17,036 bases of DNA from Gammaproteobacteria bacterium (GTDB lineage Bacteria > Pseudomonadota > Gammaproteobacteria > HK1): NCBI GenBank assembly GCA_022822245.1, contig JAJECB010000037.1:1-17036 (forward strand), in the 5' to 3' direction. The position numbers and the translations under genes were made by a program. Numbering within the stretch: position 1 is the first letter of the stretch; every line of letters begins with the position of its first letter. Below are positions 8,689-15,375 of this stretch, one piece after another. The notes beneath the pieces are model-generated. The model did no database searches. It was not told the DNA's origin and saw only the letters and a program-made list of their open reading frames with translations.

Positions 8689-9037
8689 GACGGTACTTCC
8701 TCGTTGCGGTCGGAACTCCAGACGGCGAGTTCAACATGGCCCGCGCGACTGCACAACGCCCAATCGGTGATGCCCGGCACCGGACGCCACCCCGTCGCCC
8801 CCCGACGCGTGCACCGGGCAAAGCGGATTGAGGGGCCCCCGGGCGCCGCGGGCGGATCGATGCCCGTGACGCGAAGGAGGTGGAACCCCCGGTCTGGATC
8901 CGAGGTCCGAAGTTCTCCGTATCTCCGCCCGGCGACCCCCACCCGCACTTCCGTCCCGCCCCCGTCGTGCATCGCACGGGGGTCTCGAATACACTCGCCG
9001 GAGGCGTCCGATCAGGCCAATTCAGGGGGAGATTTCG
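8689..9037. promoter_or_regulatory. 349-bp divergent control region between VOC gene and dctP
   Basis: No convincing gene is seen here. It must hold promoters for both divergent operons, but I could not identify clear -35/-10 pairs. Structures present are TGCCCGG (8771-8777) pairing with CCGGGCA (8814-8820) around CGTCG-CCCCC-CGACG (8793-8807), and the dyad CGTGC-ATC-GCACG (8966-8978), flanked by C and G runs, about 60 bases ahead of dctP. AGGGGGAG (9024-9031) is the dctP ribosome binding site, six bases from its ATG. The 8966-8978 dyad is a candidate operator for an unidentified regulator. Confidence 0.5.
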
Positions 9038-10048
9038 ATGCGCATCCTCAAGCTGCTGACATTCTGCGTTGCCGCCAGCATGGGCACCATGGCGGCGGCC
9101 GCCGACTACACGCTGACCGTCTCGAGCTGGGCACCGCCGACCCACGGGATCAACGCCACCTTGTGGCCGAAGCTCATCAAGATGATGGAGGACGCGACGG
9201 GCGGCAAGGTCACCGCGCAGATCAAGTACCGCCTGGGACCGCCGCCGGCGCAGATGGACCTCGTTCAGGACGGCGCGGCCGATCTTTCCTGGATCTTCCA
9301 CGGCTACCAGGCCGGCCGCTTCACGGCCACGAAGCTCATCGAGCTTCCGGGCTACGAAGGCGATGCCGAGGCCGCATCGGTCGCCTACTGGCGGGTGCAC
9401 GAGGCGCATCTCGCCGCCGCCGACGAGCACAAGGGGGTCAAGCTCATCGGCCTGATGACGCACGGCCCGGCGCATCTTCACTCCGCGCGCAAGGTCACCT
9501 CGCTCGACCAGGTGGCGGGAATGAAGCTGCGGGTGCCGGGCGGGGTCGGCGGCGATGCCGGCGCCGCGCTCGGTGCGACCGGGATCAAGGTCCCGGCCCC
9601 GAAGGTCTACGAGACCCTGGCGTCGAACGCGGCGGACGGCGTGGTGATGCCCTTCGAGGCGCGCAAGGGCTTCAAGCTGACCGAAGTGGCCCAGAACGTC
9701 TACGAGATGCCGGGCGGCCTCTACCGCGGGTCCTTCGCCCTCATCATGAACCAGGAGACCTTCGACGGCATGCCGGAAGACGTGCGCAACGCGCTCGACG
9801 GGCAGGTGTTCGGCGAGCCCGCGTCGCGCATGGCGGGCACGGTGTGGGACGCGATCGACGTCGCCGGCCGGCAGGTGACGATGGACACCCCGGACAACTC
9901 GATCAACCCGGCGTCCGCGGCCGACGTGGCGGCCTGGGAGGACATCGCGGCGACGATCCGCGCGAACGTGCTGGCCGAGATCGCGGCCAAGGGGATCGAC
10001 GCCGAAGCGGCGCACGCGATGGTCAAGGCCGAGATGGCAAGCAACTAG
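9038..10048 (+). CDS. dctP: TRAP transporter solute-binding protein, DctP family
   Basis: This periplasmic receptor delivers an organic acid to the DctQM membrane unit. The 336-residue product begins with a signal peptide (MRILKLLTFC, then a hydrophobic stretch), probably cleaved in the Ala-rich run just before Asp23. The mature protein opens with TLTVSSWAPPTHG. Arg165 in GMKLRVPGG matches the conserved arginine that clamps the substrate carboxylate in TRAP receptors, and the block around KVYETLASNAADGVVMP is typical of the family. The substrate cannot be read from the sequence; the divergent hydroxylase and dioxygenase-like genes suggest an aromatic acid. A strong hairpin follows the gene, consistent with higher expression of the receptor than of the permease. 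Confidence 0.94.
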   Translation: MRILKLLTFCVAASMGTMAAAADYTLTVSSWAPPTHGINATLWPKLIKMMEDATGGKVTAQIKYRLGPPPAQMDLVQDGAADLSWIFHGYQAGRFTATKLIELPGYEGDAEAASVAYWRVHEAHLAAADEHKGVKLIGLMTHGPAHLHSARKVTSLDQVAGMKLRVPGGVGGDAGAALGATGIKVPAPKVYETLASNAADGVVMPFEARKGFKLTEVAQNVYEMPGGLYRGSFALIMNQETFDGMPEDVRNALDGQVFGEPASRMAGTVWDAIDVAGRQVTMDTPDNSINPASAADVAAWEDIAATIRANVLAEIAAKGIDAEAAHAMVKAEMASN

Positions 10049-10089
10049 CGTCCCCCCGGGCCGGACCGGGTGACGCTTTCCTGACCAGT

Positions 10090-10117
10090 CCCCCGCAACC
10101 TCCCCCGGTTGCGGGGG
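10090..10117 (+). terminator. strong hairpin after dctP (attenuator or mRNA 3' end)
   Basis: CCCCCGCAACC (10090-10100) pairs perfectly with GGTTGCGGGGG (10107-10117) around a six-base loop, 41 bases after the dctP stop. No T-run follows, so read-through into dctQ is expected. In TRAP and other binding-protein operons such hairpins commonly stabilise the receptor mRNA or terminate part of the transcripts. Confidence 0.65.
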
Positions 10118-10124
10118 TCGGCCC

Positions 10125-10200
10125 TTGAGCCGCCTCATCCGATTCGCCCGCGGGGCCGCCCCGTGAACCACCTCGTCCGATTCGCCCACGGGGCCGCCCG
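10125..10200 (+). repeat. 38-bp tandem duplication covering the dctQ start, making a 13-codon leader ORF
   Basis: Copy 1 (10125-10162) and copy 2 (10163-10200) agree at 32 of 38 positions without gaps. Copy 2 is the true 5' end of dctQ, beginning GTG. Copy 1 begins TTG and reads MSRLIRFARGAAP then TGA, and that TGA overlaps the dctQ GTG (GTGA); the dctQ start reads MNHLVRFAHGAARA. Because 38 is not a multiple of three, copy 1 is in a different frame and stops exactly at the dctQ start. It begins seven bases after the dctP hairpin. It may be a relic duplication or a coupling leader peptide; no expression evidence exists. Confidence 0.7.
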
Positions 10201-10666
10201 CGCCCCGGTGCTCCTCGCCGTCACCGCGCTCTTCATCATGATGATCATGACGTTCTTCGACGTCGTGCTCCGCTCGACCATCAACACCCCCATCGAGGCG
10301 GCCACCGAGCTCACGAGGATCCTCATGGCCATCGTCGTGTTCTCGGCCCTGCCGGTCGTCTCCGGACGGGCCGGCCACATCTCGGTGGATGTGCTCGACT
10401 GGGTCTTCTCCCGGGCCGCGGCCCGCTGGCGCGACGTCGCCATCAACCTCCTTTCCGGAGTACTGCTGTGGTGGCCGGCCGAGCGGGTCACGGTGCTCGC
10501 CGAGCGGGCCCGGAGCTACGGCGACGTCACCGAGTACCTGGGGATCCCCCAGTTCTACATCGCCTGGTTCATCGCCGTGCTCACCTTCGTCACCGCGCTC
10601 GTGCTGATCCTGCGGGGGCTCGTGCTGGCGTTCTCCCCCCACCTCATCCGGACGGCCGATGATTGA
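10163..10666 (+). CDS. dctQ: TRAP transporter small permease, DctQ family
   Basis: DctQ is the four-helix inner-membrane subunit linking the receptor to DctM. With a GTG start at 10163 the product is 167 residues, normal for the family. Hydrophobic segments lie at about 12-36, 50-66, 91-106 and 130-152. The block FFDVVLRSTINTPIEAATEL followed by TRILM is the classic DctQ region. An in-frame TTG at 10109 was rejected because it lies inside the dctP hairpin and adds a Pro/Arg-rich extension. GGGG (10152-10155) is seven bases ahead of the GTG, but the Shine-Dalgarno match is poor, so translation may depend on the overlapping short ORF. The 3' end overlaps dctM by eight bases. Confidence 0.9.
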   Translation: MNHLVRFAHGAARAPVLLAVTALFIMMIMTFFDVVLRSTINTPIEAATELTRILMAIVVFSALPVVSGRAGHISVDVLDWVFSRAAARWRDVAINLLSGVLLWWPAERVTVLAERARSYGDVTEYLGIPQFYIAWFIAVLTFVTALVLILRGLVLAFSPHLIRTADD

Positions 10667-11972
10667 AGCCCTGGTCGGCTTCGCCGCGGTGCTGGCCCTC
10701 GTGCTGCTCCGCATGCCGATCGCGTTCGCGATGGGTCTCGTCGGCATGTTCGGCTACATGCACCTCAACTCCTATCGTGGCGCGATCTCGATGGTCGGGC
10801 GGCTCATCATCGACACCACCCAGAACTACGGCCTGTCCGTCGTGCCCCTCTTCATCCTGATGGGGCTCTTCGTCAACAAGGGGGGACTTTCGCGCGAGCT
10901 CTACCGGGCCTCGCACGCCTTCCTCGGCCATTTCCGCGGCGGTCTCGCGATGGCCACGATCTGCGTGTGCGCGGGGTTCTCGGCCATCTGCGGCTCGTCG
11001 CTCGCGACGGCCGCGACGATGTCGAAGGTGGCGATGCCGCAGATGCGCCGCTTCGGTTACGACGACAGCCTGTCCACCGCCTCGATCGCGGCCGGGGGCA
11101 CCCTCGGCATCCTGATCCCCCCGTCGGTGATCCTCGTCATCTACGGGCTCCTCACCGAGACCTCGATCGGCAAGCTCTTCATCGCCGGCATCGTTCCGGG
11201 GCTCCTCGGCGTGCTGTGCTACCTCGCCGCGGTCCGGTTCACGGTGGCCCGCCGTCCGGAGGCGGGACCGGCCGGAGACCGGACCTCGTGGGCGGGCCGG
11301 GGGCGGGCGCTCGGCAACGTCTGGGCCGTGCTCCTGCTCTTCTTCCTCGTCATCGGCGGGCTCTACGGCACGTTCGACGTATGGCCGCTCCACCTCACCT
11401 TCTCCCCCACCGAGGCGGCCGGCATGGGCGCGATGGGAGCCTTCCTCATCGCGCTCGCGCGCGGCACCTTGACGGTCCGGGACACGTTCGAGGTGCTCCG
11501 CGAGACTGCGTTCACCACCGCGTCGCTCTTCACCGTGCTCATCGGCGCCTGGGTGTTCTCGAACTTCGTGAACCTCGCCGGGCTGCCGGAAGGACTGCGG
11601 GCGCTCGTCACCGACTACGCCGTGTCGCCCGCGACCGTGATGCTGCTCATCCTCCTCGTCTATCTCGCGCTCGGCTGCGTGTTCGAGTCGCTCTCGATGC
11701 TGCTCCTCACCGTGCCGATCTTCTTCCCGCTCGTCATCAGCCTCGGGTACGACCCCGTTTGGTTCGGCATCATCGTGGTGGTGGTGACCGAGATCAGCCT
11801 CATCACCCCGCCGGTCGGGCTCAACGTGTTCGTGCTGCGGGGCGTCGTCCCCGACGTGTCGACGGGCACCGTCTTCCGCGGCGTCACCCCGTTCTGGATC
11901 GCCGACATCTTCCGCCTCGCCCTGCTCGTCCTGCTGCCTTGGCTCGCCCTCGCCCTCCCCAACTCCATGTAA
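10659..11972 (+). CDS. dctM: TRAP transporter large permease, DctM family
   Basis: DctM is the sodium- or proton-coupled transport subunit of the TRAP system in the inner membrane. The 437-residue product is almost entirely hydrophobic, consistent with eleven or twelve helices. Signature stretches are CGSSLATAATMSKVAMPQM (111-129), GGTLGILIPPSVILVIYG (146-163), CVFESLSMLLLTVPIFFP (340-357) and TPPVGLNVFVLRG (383-395); the two proline-bearing hairpins are the repeat-related substrate region. The ATG at 10659 lies inside the dctQ end (eight-base overlap), so the two are translationally coupled. It is the last gene of the TRAP operon. Confidence 0.96.
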   Translation: MIEALVGFAAVLALVLLRMPIAFAMGLVGMFGYMHLNSYRGAISMVGRLIIDTTQNYGLSVVPLFILMGLFVNKGGLSRELYRASHAFLGHFRGGLAMATICVCAGFSAICGSSLATAATMSKVAMPQMRRFGYDDSLSTASIAAGGTLGILIPPSVILVIYGLLTETSIGKLFIAGIVPGLLGVLCYLAAVRFTVARRPEAGPAGDRTSWAGRGRALGNVWAVLLLFFLVIGGLYGTFDVWPLHLTFSPTEAAGMGAMGAFLIALARGTLTVRDTFEVLRETAFTTASLFTVLIGAWVFSNFVNLAGLPEGLRALVTDYAVSPATVMLLILLVYLALGCVFESLSMLLLTVPIFFPLVISLGYDPVWFGIIVVVVTEISLITPPVGLNVFVLRGVVPDVSTGTVFRGVTPFWIADIFRLALLVLLPWLALALPNSM

Positions 11973-12189
11973 CCCCGCCAAGCGCACCAACGGCTTCCGT
12001 TTGGCGACACCGTCTCAAAGCCCGACTCGGGGATGTCCCGAAAGGGCCGAATCCGAAACCGAAGCACAAAGGGCGCGTCCCCGAGACAGGTGCACACGGG
12101 AAAGGCCGCTTTCGCCTCGCAGTTGACGAGGACTCCGCGGGAGAGGTCGTTCCCCGTCCGGAGGAGAGATCGCGGTCGGTGGCGCGAGA
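11973..12189. other. convergent gap after dctM with hairpins
   Basis: CCAACGG (11987-11993) pairs with CCGTTTGG (11997-12004) with one bulged T; it is a weak candidate terminator for the TRAP operon, 14 bases after the stop. Further on, CTCGGGGA (12026-12033) and TCCCCGAG (12078-12085) form a perfect 8-bp inverted repeat enclosing CCC-GAAA-GGG and three CCGAA copies. No T-runs are present. Nothing coding was recognised. Confidence 0.35.
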
Positions 12190-12480
12190 CTATGCGCGAG
12201 CGGGCGCTCGCCGAGCATGTTCGCGAAGCACGCGATTGATCTCCGTCTGGTATCCCCGGCCGCCCGGGGTGTTCGCCTTGAACCACGCCACGACGTCCGC
12301 GTCCAGTCTCAGCGTGATCTGCTGCTTGACGGGACGATACAGGAGACCGCGCCTCGCCCCGGACCAATCCAGAATCTCGGGCAGGTCACTCGTATCGATA
12401 TCGTCATCCGGAAGGGCCGCAAGGGCCTCGATTTCCGCCTTCTGCCTCTCCAAGAGTGATTCAGAAGTCCCCTTCTTCAT
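12190..12480 (-). CDS. brnA: BrnA antitoxin
   Basis: BrnA neutralises the BrnT ribonuclease toxin and represses its own promoter as a DNA-binding protein. The 96-residue product begins MKKGTSESLL. It has the family's acidic toxin-binding segment DDDIDTSDLPEILDW (25-39), followed by a ribbon-helix-helix-like region (51-88) containing VKQQITLRLD and GRGYQTEINRVLREH. The ATG at 12480 is chosen over an upstream in-frame start at 12516 because the family begins here. The start lies 20 bases inside the end of brnT, the standard toxin-first, overlapping arrangement of this system. Confidence 0.94.
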   Translation of the reverse strand: MKKGTSESLLERQKAEIEALAALPDDDIDTSDLPEILDWSGARRGLLYRPVKQQITLRLDADVVAWFKANTPGGRGYQTEINRVLREHARRAPARA

Positions 12481-12751
12481 ACGCCCTCCTCTCGTGCGCG
12501 GTGGCTTTCCGGGCACTGATCATGCGCCCCACGACGACCTCCGTCCCGTGCCGCGGTTCGGGCCACGTGTGCGCCACGATTACCACCACGCCGCCGATCG
12601 CGCCGATGGTGTGCCAGCGCTCTTCGTCCGAACGCGGGTCGCGACGCTGCGCCATCAGCGGATCGTCGAAGACAAGCGCGGCCGTCTCGAAGCTCAGACC
12701 ATGCTTCTGCCGGTTGACTCGGTTCTTGTTGTCGTCCCATGTCCAACGCAA
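12461..12751 (-). CDS. brnT: BrnT ribonuclease toxin
   Basis: BrnT is a RelE-fold toxin that inhibits translation as a ribonuclease. The 96-residue product has the hallmark opening TWDDNKNRVNRQKHGLSFE, FDDP at 28-31, and the C-terminal catalytic-type block RMISARKATAHERRAYEE (76-93). The start is a TTG at 12751 preceded at six bases by a perfect AAGGAGGT (12758-12765 on the complementary strand); no in-frame ATG is available nearby, and this start matches the family N-terminus. All diagnostic motifs are present and the frame is intact, so the toxin is probably functional. The strong ribosome binding site with a weak TTG may tune toxin dose. Confidence 0.93.
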   Translation of the reverse strand: MRWTWDDNKNRVNRQKHGLSFETAALVFDDPLMAQRRDPRSDEERWHTIGAIGGVVVIVAHTWPEPRHGTEVVVGRMISARKATAHERRAYEEGDF

Positions 12752-12776
12752 CGACCAACCTCCTTATCACGACAGA

Positions 12777-12805
12777 AAAGTAACTACATAATCGTAGTTT
12801 GTCAA
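12777..12805 (-). promoter_or_regulatory. brnTA promoter with palindromic operator in its spacer
   Basis: On the minus strand a perfect TTGACA (12800-12805) is 17 bases from TACTTT (12777-12782). Between them is the inverted repeat AACTAC-ATAATC-GTAGTT (12782-12799), perfect in both 6-bp arms, filling the spacer. BrnA is known to repress its own operon, so this palindrome is the likely BrnA operator; binding would block RNA polymerase directly. The region is markedly AT-rich. Confidence 0.75.
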
Positions 12806-13463
12806 CGGAAGGTTCCGATGCCGGTTGACTGCCCGCACCACATCCGACCGAGGGCCAACGCTCGGGCGCCAGCCGTGCTTGGCCAGTCGGGCCGCTCCCT
12901 CGTTCCATCCTCATGGGAACCCTCGCCCGTCGAAGCCGAGTCGAAACAGAAGAGACGAGACCGAGCGCATTCTCATCCGAGCGGCTCGATTCTCCTCATC
13001 GAAGATCACGTCAGCGCGAAGGGGCGAATCCAACCATACCTGAGACCGACGCCCCACAAACGTACGCCATCCATACACCACAGTGACCCCGCGACGGGCA
13101 CCTGAAGTGCGCACTTCTCGACCGAGAATCCAGTCACGGCGGTAGAGAAACCACACTCGTTGCGAGATCGAGCACACAAGATGCATCAAAGATACGCTTG
13201 GGGGCGGCGGCGTTCAATGAAATCCGGTGCACGCAGACATTGGGTTCCTGCGCTACGCCGCAAGCTCGCAGGGCGGCTCGTCGCCGAGTTTGCGCCTCTG
13301 GCGAGGGGCAACGGTGCCGCGTGGACGATCGTCTTCGATGGGCTCGAGCCGCCCGGCCTAGCTCCTCTTGGGGAGGAGCTTGCCGTGATACACACTGGGC
13401 AAGGAACGTCGACTGTCGAGGACGGGTTGTCGAGAGTATCGGAGCGGCGAATGTCGAGAGGGG
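12806..13463. other. 658-bp region with no recognisable gene
   Basis: Base composition looks lower in GC than the flanking operons. A minus-strand open frame (12911-13186 from its first ATG, 91 residues, containing RRDWILGREV and DVIFDEENRAARMRM) sits just upstream of brnT but matches no family I know, lacks the strong third-position GC of real genes here and has no obvious ribosome binding site. A plus-strand frame near 13160-13519 runs into the 3' end of fic and looks like chance. The interval may be decayed accessory DNA. Confidence 0.4.
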
Positions 13464-14864
13464 CTATCGGGGGACGGCGGCCCAGCGCCGGCGCCATGCT
13501 CCGAACTCGGCGGGCGTGATTCCGTGGCGGGCGAAGTTGCCCTCGTGCAGGCCGAGGAGCTCGCGCTCGGCGAGGTCTCGGAACGCCTCGCGGTCGGCGG
13601 GGCTCATGCGGCTTTCCGCCTCGGAGGCGACATGGGCGAGTGCGGCGGCTTGGTCCATGCCCTCACGCACGATCCCGGCGACGACCTCGCGCAGTGCGTC
13701 GCGGTGCCGCAGCCGGAAGGGATCGGGCTCGCCGACGGACTGCCGCACGGCGGCGTAGCTGGCCGCGGATCGCTCGTACGCCCAGATGAACACGTCCTTC
13801 AGGAGATCGATCCGGTTCAGCTCGTACACCCCGAGAACGGCCTCGGTGTAGGCGGACGGTGGAACGCCGGTGAACGACAACGGACAGAGGTTCGCCTTGA
13901 TGAACGGGATATTTGCGCCGAGTCTCGACACGCGCTTGTTCACGTCGTCGAAGGGCTGGAGGTACGGCAACTGCACCATGAAGAAGAATGCCTGCTCGAA
14001 CGGGTCCCGGATGGCGGCGGCCGTAGCGAGCACTTGGTCGAAGCATTCCTCGATGAGCTGCGGCATCTCCAGGGGGAGGAAGGCGGACCCCTGGATGCCG
14101 ACCGCAATGTGCCGCAGCCGGCCCACCGCGGCCTCGTCCGACAGCAGATTGCTGGCGAGCATCGCGTGCAGGTTGAGGATCGTGTAGCGGTTGAAGCCGA
14201 CGTCCTCTCCCGCTTCGACGAGGAACTCGATCGCGTCCTTGTGGTTTAGGATCATCTGCGCTTCGAGCCGCTCCCGGCCCTCGGCCTCTTCTCCGAACCG
14301 GATGAGGCGCCTCGTGTCGAGGAGGGAGTAGGTATTGCCCTCCAGGCGGCTCGAGTTCCACGAGAGGTCGATGAGGAGCCGGTCCAGGATACGGCGCGCG
14401 TACGTTCCCGCCGGCTGCTCGGCCATCTTCGGACGGCCCACCGCTTCGAGATGCGCGCTCTCGTGGGGGGAGAGATACGCGCTCTCGTTGGGCCGGTAGG
14501 AATCGAGAAAGCCCCGGTCGTAGCCCACGGGGGTCCGGGCGGCGAGAGGGAGGCGGAGATGCTTCCGGATCGCGACGCTACCCTTCGAGAGAGGTATGAG
14601 TGCTTCCTCTCGCGCATCTGCCCCGGCCTCCCGGGCATCGCCACGTTCCGCCATTGCCGGAAGCCGATATCGGCTGCCGCGCCCCAGCCCCTCCTTGACG
14701 AGACGCCCCGCCTCCACCAGGGACTTGAGGCGATACTGGAGGGTGCGGAATGGCAGATCGGTCCCCGCGTCCAGCGCGATCTGGCGTGCCGTGCACCCGG
14801 CGAGATGCGGGCGGACGGCGGCCTCGATGACCGCGAACTCCGACTCGGGAATGCGTTTCGCCAC
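13464..14864 (-). CDS. Fic-fold protein with winged-helix N-terminus and His-to-Gln active site
   Basis: Fic proteins usually transfer AMP or another phosphate-containing group to target hydroxyls. This 466-residue product has a winged-helix-like N-terminus (about 5-68), the YRPNESAYL region (123-131), an inhibitory-type motif SSRLEGN at 171-177, and a Fic core whose motif reads QPFDDVNKRVSR (303-314). Against HxFx(D/E)GNxRxxR, the catalytic His is Gln303 and the first Gly is Val308, while Phe305, Asp307, Asn309, Arg311 and Arg314 are kept. I recall a subfamily with such a QPFxDVNKR motif, so this is probably fixed rather than decay, but AMP transfer is doubtful. The start is GTG with a weak GAAGAGA ahead. 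An array of repeats lies directly upstream. Regulation by self-binding is a guess. Confidence 0.87.
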   Translation of the reverse strand: MAKRIPESEFAVIEAAVRPHLAGCTARQIALDAGTDLPFRTLQYRLKSLVEAGRLVKEGLGRGSRYRLPAMAERGDAREAGADAREEALIPLSKGSVAIRKHLRLPLAARTPVGYDRGFLDSYRPNESAYLSPHESAHLEAVGRPKMAEQPAGTYARRILDRLLIDLSWNSSRLEGNTYSLLDTRRLIRFGEEAEGRERLEAQMILNHKDAIEFLVEAGEDVGFNRYTILNLHAMLASNLLSDEAAVGRLRHIAVGIQGSAFLPLEMPQLIEECFDQVLATAAAIRDPFEQAFFFMVQLPYLQPFDDVNKRVSRLGANIPFIKANLCPLSFTGVPPSAYTEAVLGVYELNRIDLLKDVFIWAYERSAASYAAVRQSVGEPDPFRLRHRDALREVVAGIVREGMDQAAALAHVASEAESRMSPADREAFRDLAERELLGLHEGNFARHGITPAEFGAWRRRWAAVPR

Positions 14865-14880
14865 GGATGTCTCTTCAGAT

Positions 14881-15030
14881 TTGTTGCGCGGAGACTCTCT
14901 GCGCGCAGCTTGCCAAGTTTCGTGCAGTTATTGTTGCGCGTAGATTATTTTCGCGCAACTTTCATCAAATCGCGCAAGTATATTTGCGCGAAATCTCTTT
15001 CGCGCAACTTTCAGTGCTCCGTGCATCCTT
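14881..15030. repeat. three tandem 50-bp units with inverted TTGCGCG half-sites upstream of fic
   Basis: Units start at 14881, 14931 and 14981. Units 1 and 2 share TTGTTGCGCG exactly and agree at 34 of 50 positions ungapped. Units 2 and 3 share the 16-mer TTTCGCGCAACTTTCA (14949-14964 and 14998-15013). Each unit has a rightward TTGCGCG-type half-site, then a leftward CGCGCAA-type half-site about 10 bases on, then a weaker third one. The best palindrome, CGCGCAA-GTATAT-TTGCGCG (14971-14990), straddles units 2 and 3, and another half-site CGCGCAAC lies at 15045-15052. The array ends 16 bases before the fic GTG, so the fic promoter must lie in or beyond it; TATACT on the minus strand (14977-14982) is a possible -10. 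Operator clustering is the likely role. Confidence 0.8.
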
Positions 15031-15052
15031 GCTTTGCCCGAACGCGCGCAAC

Positions 15053-15375
15053 CGCCGGACAGCGAATCGCATCCGCCCCTCGAATGCACCCCCGTGCGCA
15101 CGCGCGCGACGGAACATCCACCGTCGAACGTACTGATATCCGTCAGCTTCCCGCACACATGGGGAAGAGCCCCCTCCGGAAGCGATTGACTCGACAAGGT
15201 TCGCGACCGCGTGTACGGAAGGGACGACATGCACAAGCGAGGGCGAGACCGCGGAATCGCTCCTCGCACACTTCGGCATGCGAGGGCTGCGGCCGGGCAA
15301 GCCCGCCCGGGAATATGCGGCGCAGGGCCGGGACGTGCGGAAGGCACCCCGCCACGGGTGGGCGGGGGCTCGCTT
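15053..15375. other. 323-bp gap between the fic control region and msrB
   Basis: No gene is supported. CCTCGCA (15262-15268) and TGCGAGG (15279-15285) form a perfect 7-bp hairpin with a ten-base loop. The msrB-proximal hairpin is listed separately. The rest is GC-rich sequence with short chance open frames only; no tRNA-like cloverleaf was seen. Confidence 0.4.
15347..15367 (-). terminator. hairpin just after msrB, candidate terminator
   Basis: CCCCGCC (15347-15353) pairs perfectly with GGCGGGG (15361-15367) around a seven-base loop, and read on the minus strand it begins eight bases after the msrB stop codon. The sequence after it has only a short TGCCTT, not a T-run, so an intrinsic terminator is plausible but not typical. 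Confidence 0.45.

Noticed and set aside
8685..8972. 95-codon minus-strand frame overlapping the VOC start by ATGA
   Set aside because: The overlap is suggestive, but the product matches nothing known, no ribosome binding site is seen, and the frame would consume the divergent promoter region.
8093..10747. 884-codon minus-strand frame across the VOC gene and TRAP genes
   Set aside because: Overlaps three well-supported genes in other frames; low-complexity product without recognisable motifs.
13160..13519. 119-codon plus-strand frame near the 3' end of fic
   Set aside because: Runs antisense into fic, Arg/Gly-rich, no recognisable motif.
14881..15052. CRISPR array or replication origin iterons
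   Set aside because: Units are only about two-thirds identical, contiguous without unique spacers, and built of inverted half-sites; no cas, rep or dnaA gene or AT-rich unwinding region accompanies them.
15262..15285. Hairpin as an RNA gene or tRNA arm
   Set aside because: A single 7-bp stem with no cloverleaf, T-loop motif or terminator.
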